The notes under the pieces: model-generated
What the model saw: the letters and a program-made list of their open reading frames with translations, nothing else
Database searches by the model: none
What the model was told of the DNA's origin: nothing
Assembly (NCBI GenBank): GCA_002787615.1
Contig: PCXJ01000124.1
Coordinates: 1 to 14,471 of the forward strand
Direction of reading: 5' to 3'
From: Alphaproteobacteria bacterium CG11_big_fil_rev_8_21_14_0_20_44_7
GTDB lineage: Bacteria > Pseudomonadota > Alphaproteobacteria > Rickettsiales > 21-14-0-20-44-7
Length of the DNA: 14,471 bases
Program-made: the position numbers and the translations under genes
Shown: positions 13,404-14,471 of the stretch, piece after piece
Position numbering within the stretch: position 1 is the stretch's first letter
Layout of the letters: each line of letters starts with the position of its first letter

Positions 13404-14471
13404 ATGGAATCAGATATAATTTCGGTCAAAGGTGCAAAAGAACATAACCTCAAAAATGTTGATATAGATATCCCCAAAAATCAGTTTGTAGTGGTTACCG
13501 GACTTTCCGGCTCAGGCAAATCCAGCCTCGCATTTGATACGATTTATGCTGAAGGTCAACGCCGCTATGTTGAAAGTCTTTCTGCCTATGCACGCCAATT
13601 TTTGCAACTCCAAGATAAACCCGATGTTGAGCATATCACTGGCCTTTCTCCGGCGATTGCAATTGAACAAAAAACCACCTCCAAAAACCCGCGCTCTACG
13701 GTTGGTACGGTAACGGAAATTTATGATTATATGCGGCTTTTATGGGCGCGTATCGGAATTGCATATTCACCCGCAACCGGATTGCCGATTGAAAGCCAGA
13801 CCGTCAGCCAGATGGTTGATAAAATCATGGAATTGCCTGAAGGCGCGAAAATTTTATTGCTTGCACCTATTGTGCGCGGCCAGAAAGGCGAGCATAAAAA
13901 AGACATTCAGCAAATTATCAAATCCGGCTTTCAGCGCTTAATGATTGATAAAATCTCATACACAGTTGATGAGCTCCCTACTCTGGACAAAAACAAAAAA
14001 CATGACATTGAAATTATTGTTGACCGTATAGTAGTCAAAGAAGGCATCGAGCAACGCCTCGCCGAAAGCATTGAAACTTCGCTGCGTAATGGTCACGGGC
14101 TAATGTTCGCCGAATTTTCTGAAGATGCGGGCGAGCATAAAAAAGAGGAACGCCTAACCTTTTCCGAGCATTTATCCTGCCCGGTAAGCGGATTTTCGAT
14201 CAGCGAAATTGAACCACGCCTATTCTCATTCAACTCGCCATATGGTGCATGCCCTTCCTGCGATGGACTTGGAACTGAGATATTCTTTGACCCTGCGCTG
14301 GTTGTACCCGATAAGAAAAAATCGCTATATGAAGGTGCAATCGCCCCGTGGGCAAGTGCCACCAGCCGCTTTTACAAACAAACCTTAGACGGCATCTGCA
14401 AACATTATCAAACCAGCGTGCACAAAGAATGGAACGAACTACCTGAAGAAGTGCGGGAAGTTGTTCTATAT
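13404..14471 (+). CDS. uvrA: Excinuclease ABC subunit A (N-terminal part, cut by window edge)
   Basis: UvrA is the damage-sensing ABC ATPase that loads UvrB in nucleotide excision repair. The 356 visible residues (of a usual 940 or so) start MESDIISVKGAKEHNLKNV and carry the first Walker A (GLSGSGKSS, 33-41). The conserved QRRYVESLSAYARQFL (52-67) and LSPAIAIEQKTTSKNPRSTVGT (81-102) regions follow. The first zinc-finger position reads Cys259-x-x-Ser262 ... Cys283-x-x-Cys286, so one ligand is serine instead of cysteine. I recall the same CPVSGF wording, and the YSPATGLPIESQT run at 121-133, from alphaproteobacterial UvrA, so this is probably a lineage trait. A strong AGAAGGG ribosome binding site (13392-13398) precedes the ATG. 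The 70-bp gap from the repeat gene has no terminator, so read-through is possible. The remaining two thirds of the gene lie beyond the window. Confidence 0.97.
   Translation, partial: MESDIISVKGAKEHNLKNVDIDIPKNQFVVVTGLSGSGKSSLAFDTIYAEGQRRYVESLSAYARQFLQLQDKPDVEHITGLSPAIAIEQKTTSKNPRSTVGTVTEIYDYMRLLWARIGIAYSPATGLPIESQTVSQMVDKIMELPEGAKILLLAPIVRGQKGEHKKDIQQIIKSGFQRLMIDKISYTVDELPTLDKNKKHDIEIIVDRIVVKEGIEQRLAESIETSLRNGHGLMFAEFSEDAGEHKKEERLTFSEHLSCPVSGFSISEIEPRLFSFNSPYGACPSCDGLGTEIFFDPALVVPDKKKSLYEGAIAPWASATSRFYKQTLDGICKHYQTSVHKEWNELPEEVREVVLY

Overview
The window looks like the chromosome of a flagellated alphaproteobacterium with fairly AT-rich DNA. Three things support this. UvrA carries a run (YSPATGLPIESQT) and a serine-substituted first zinc finger that I associate with alphaproteobacterial UvrA. 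The order uvrA / ssb / gyrA / coaD / cyclophilin is one I know from that class. The flagellar genes are driven by sigma-54 type promoters, as in Caulobacter-like hook operons. I cannot place it below class level.

Layout: positions 1-3031 (minus strand) hold a hook-assembly cluster transcribed fliK -> flgD -> flgE, with flgE cut by the window edge. Sigma-54 (-24/-12) promoters sit in front of fliK and again between flgD and flgE. A 180 bp region with two strong inverted repeats separates this cluster from dnaB (plus strand, 3225-4691). Then comes a long minus-strand stretch, read from right to left: ssb, a seven-helix membrane protein of unknown function, gyrA, a protein made of two receiver domains with no output domain, coaD, an exported cyclophilin, and a patatin-like lipase that converges on dnaB. 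On the right, plus strand, an unrecognised gene with four near-identical 43-residue repeats lies between ssb and uvrA (uvrA is cut by the right edge).

How the genes fit together: FliK (hook-length control), FlgD (hook cap) and FlgE (hook subunit) build the flagellar hook. DnaB, GyrA, SSB and UvrA serve replication, topology and repair. CoaD makes coenzyme A. The cyclophilin, lipase, receiver pair and membrane protein are accessory.

Most noteworthy: (1) the 43-residue repeat gene, resembling an mTERF-like helical solenoid, placed between the divergent ssb and uvrA; (2) two sigma-54 promoters, one matching the consensus exactly, which also decide the fliK start; (3) a FlgD with a second copy of its C-terminal domain; (4) gyrA, coaD and the lipase each having a -10-like hexamer exactly 8 nt before an ATG that lacks a Shine-Dalgarno, suggesting leaderless mRNAs; (5) a double-receiver protein with a perfect 10-bp dyad directly before its ribosome binding site. 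No tRNA, rRNA, CRISPR array, insertion sequence or stretch of more than 300 bases without a gene was seen.
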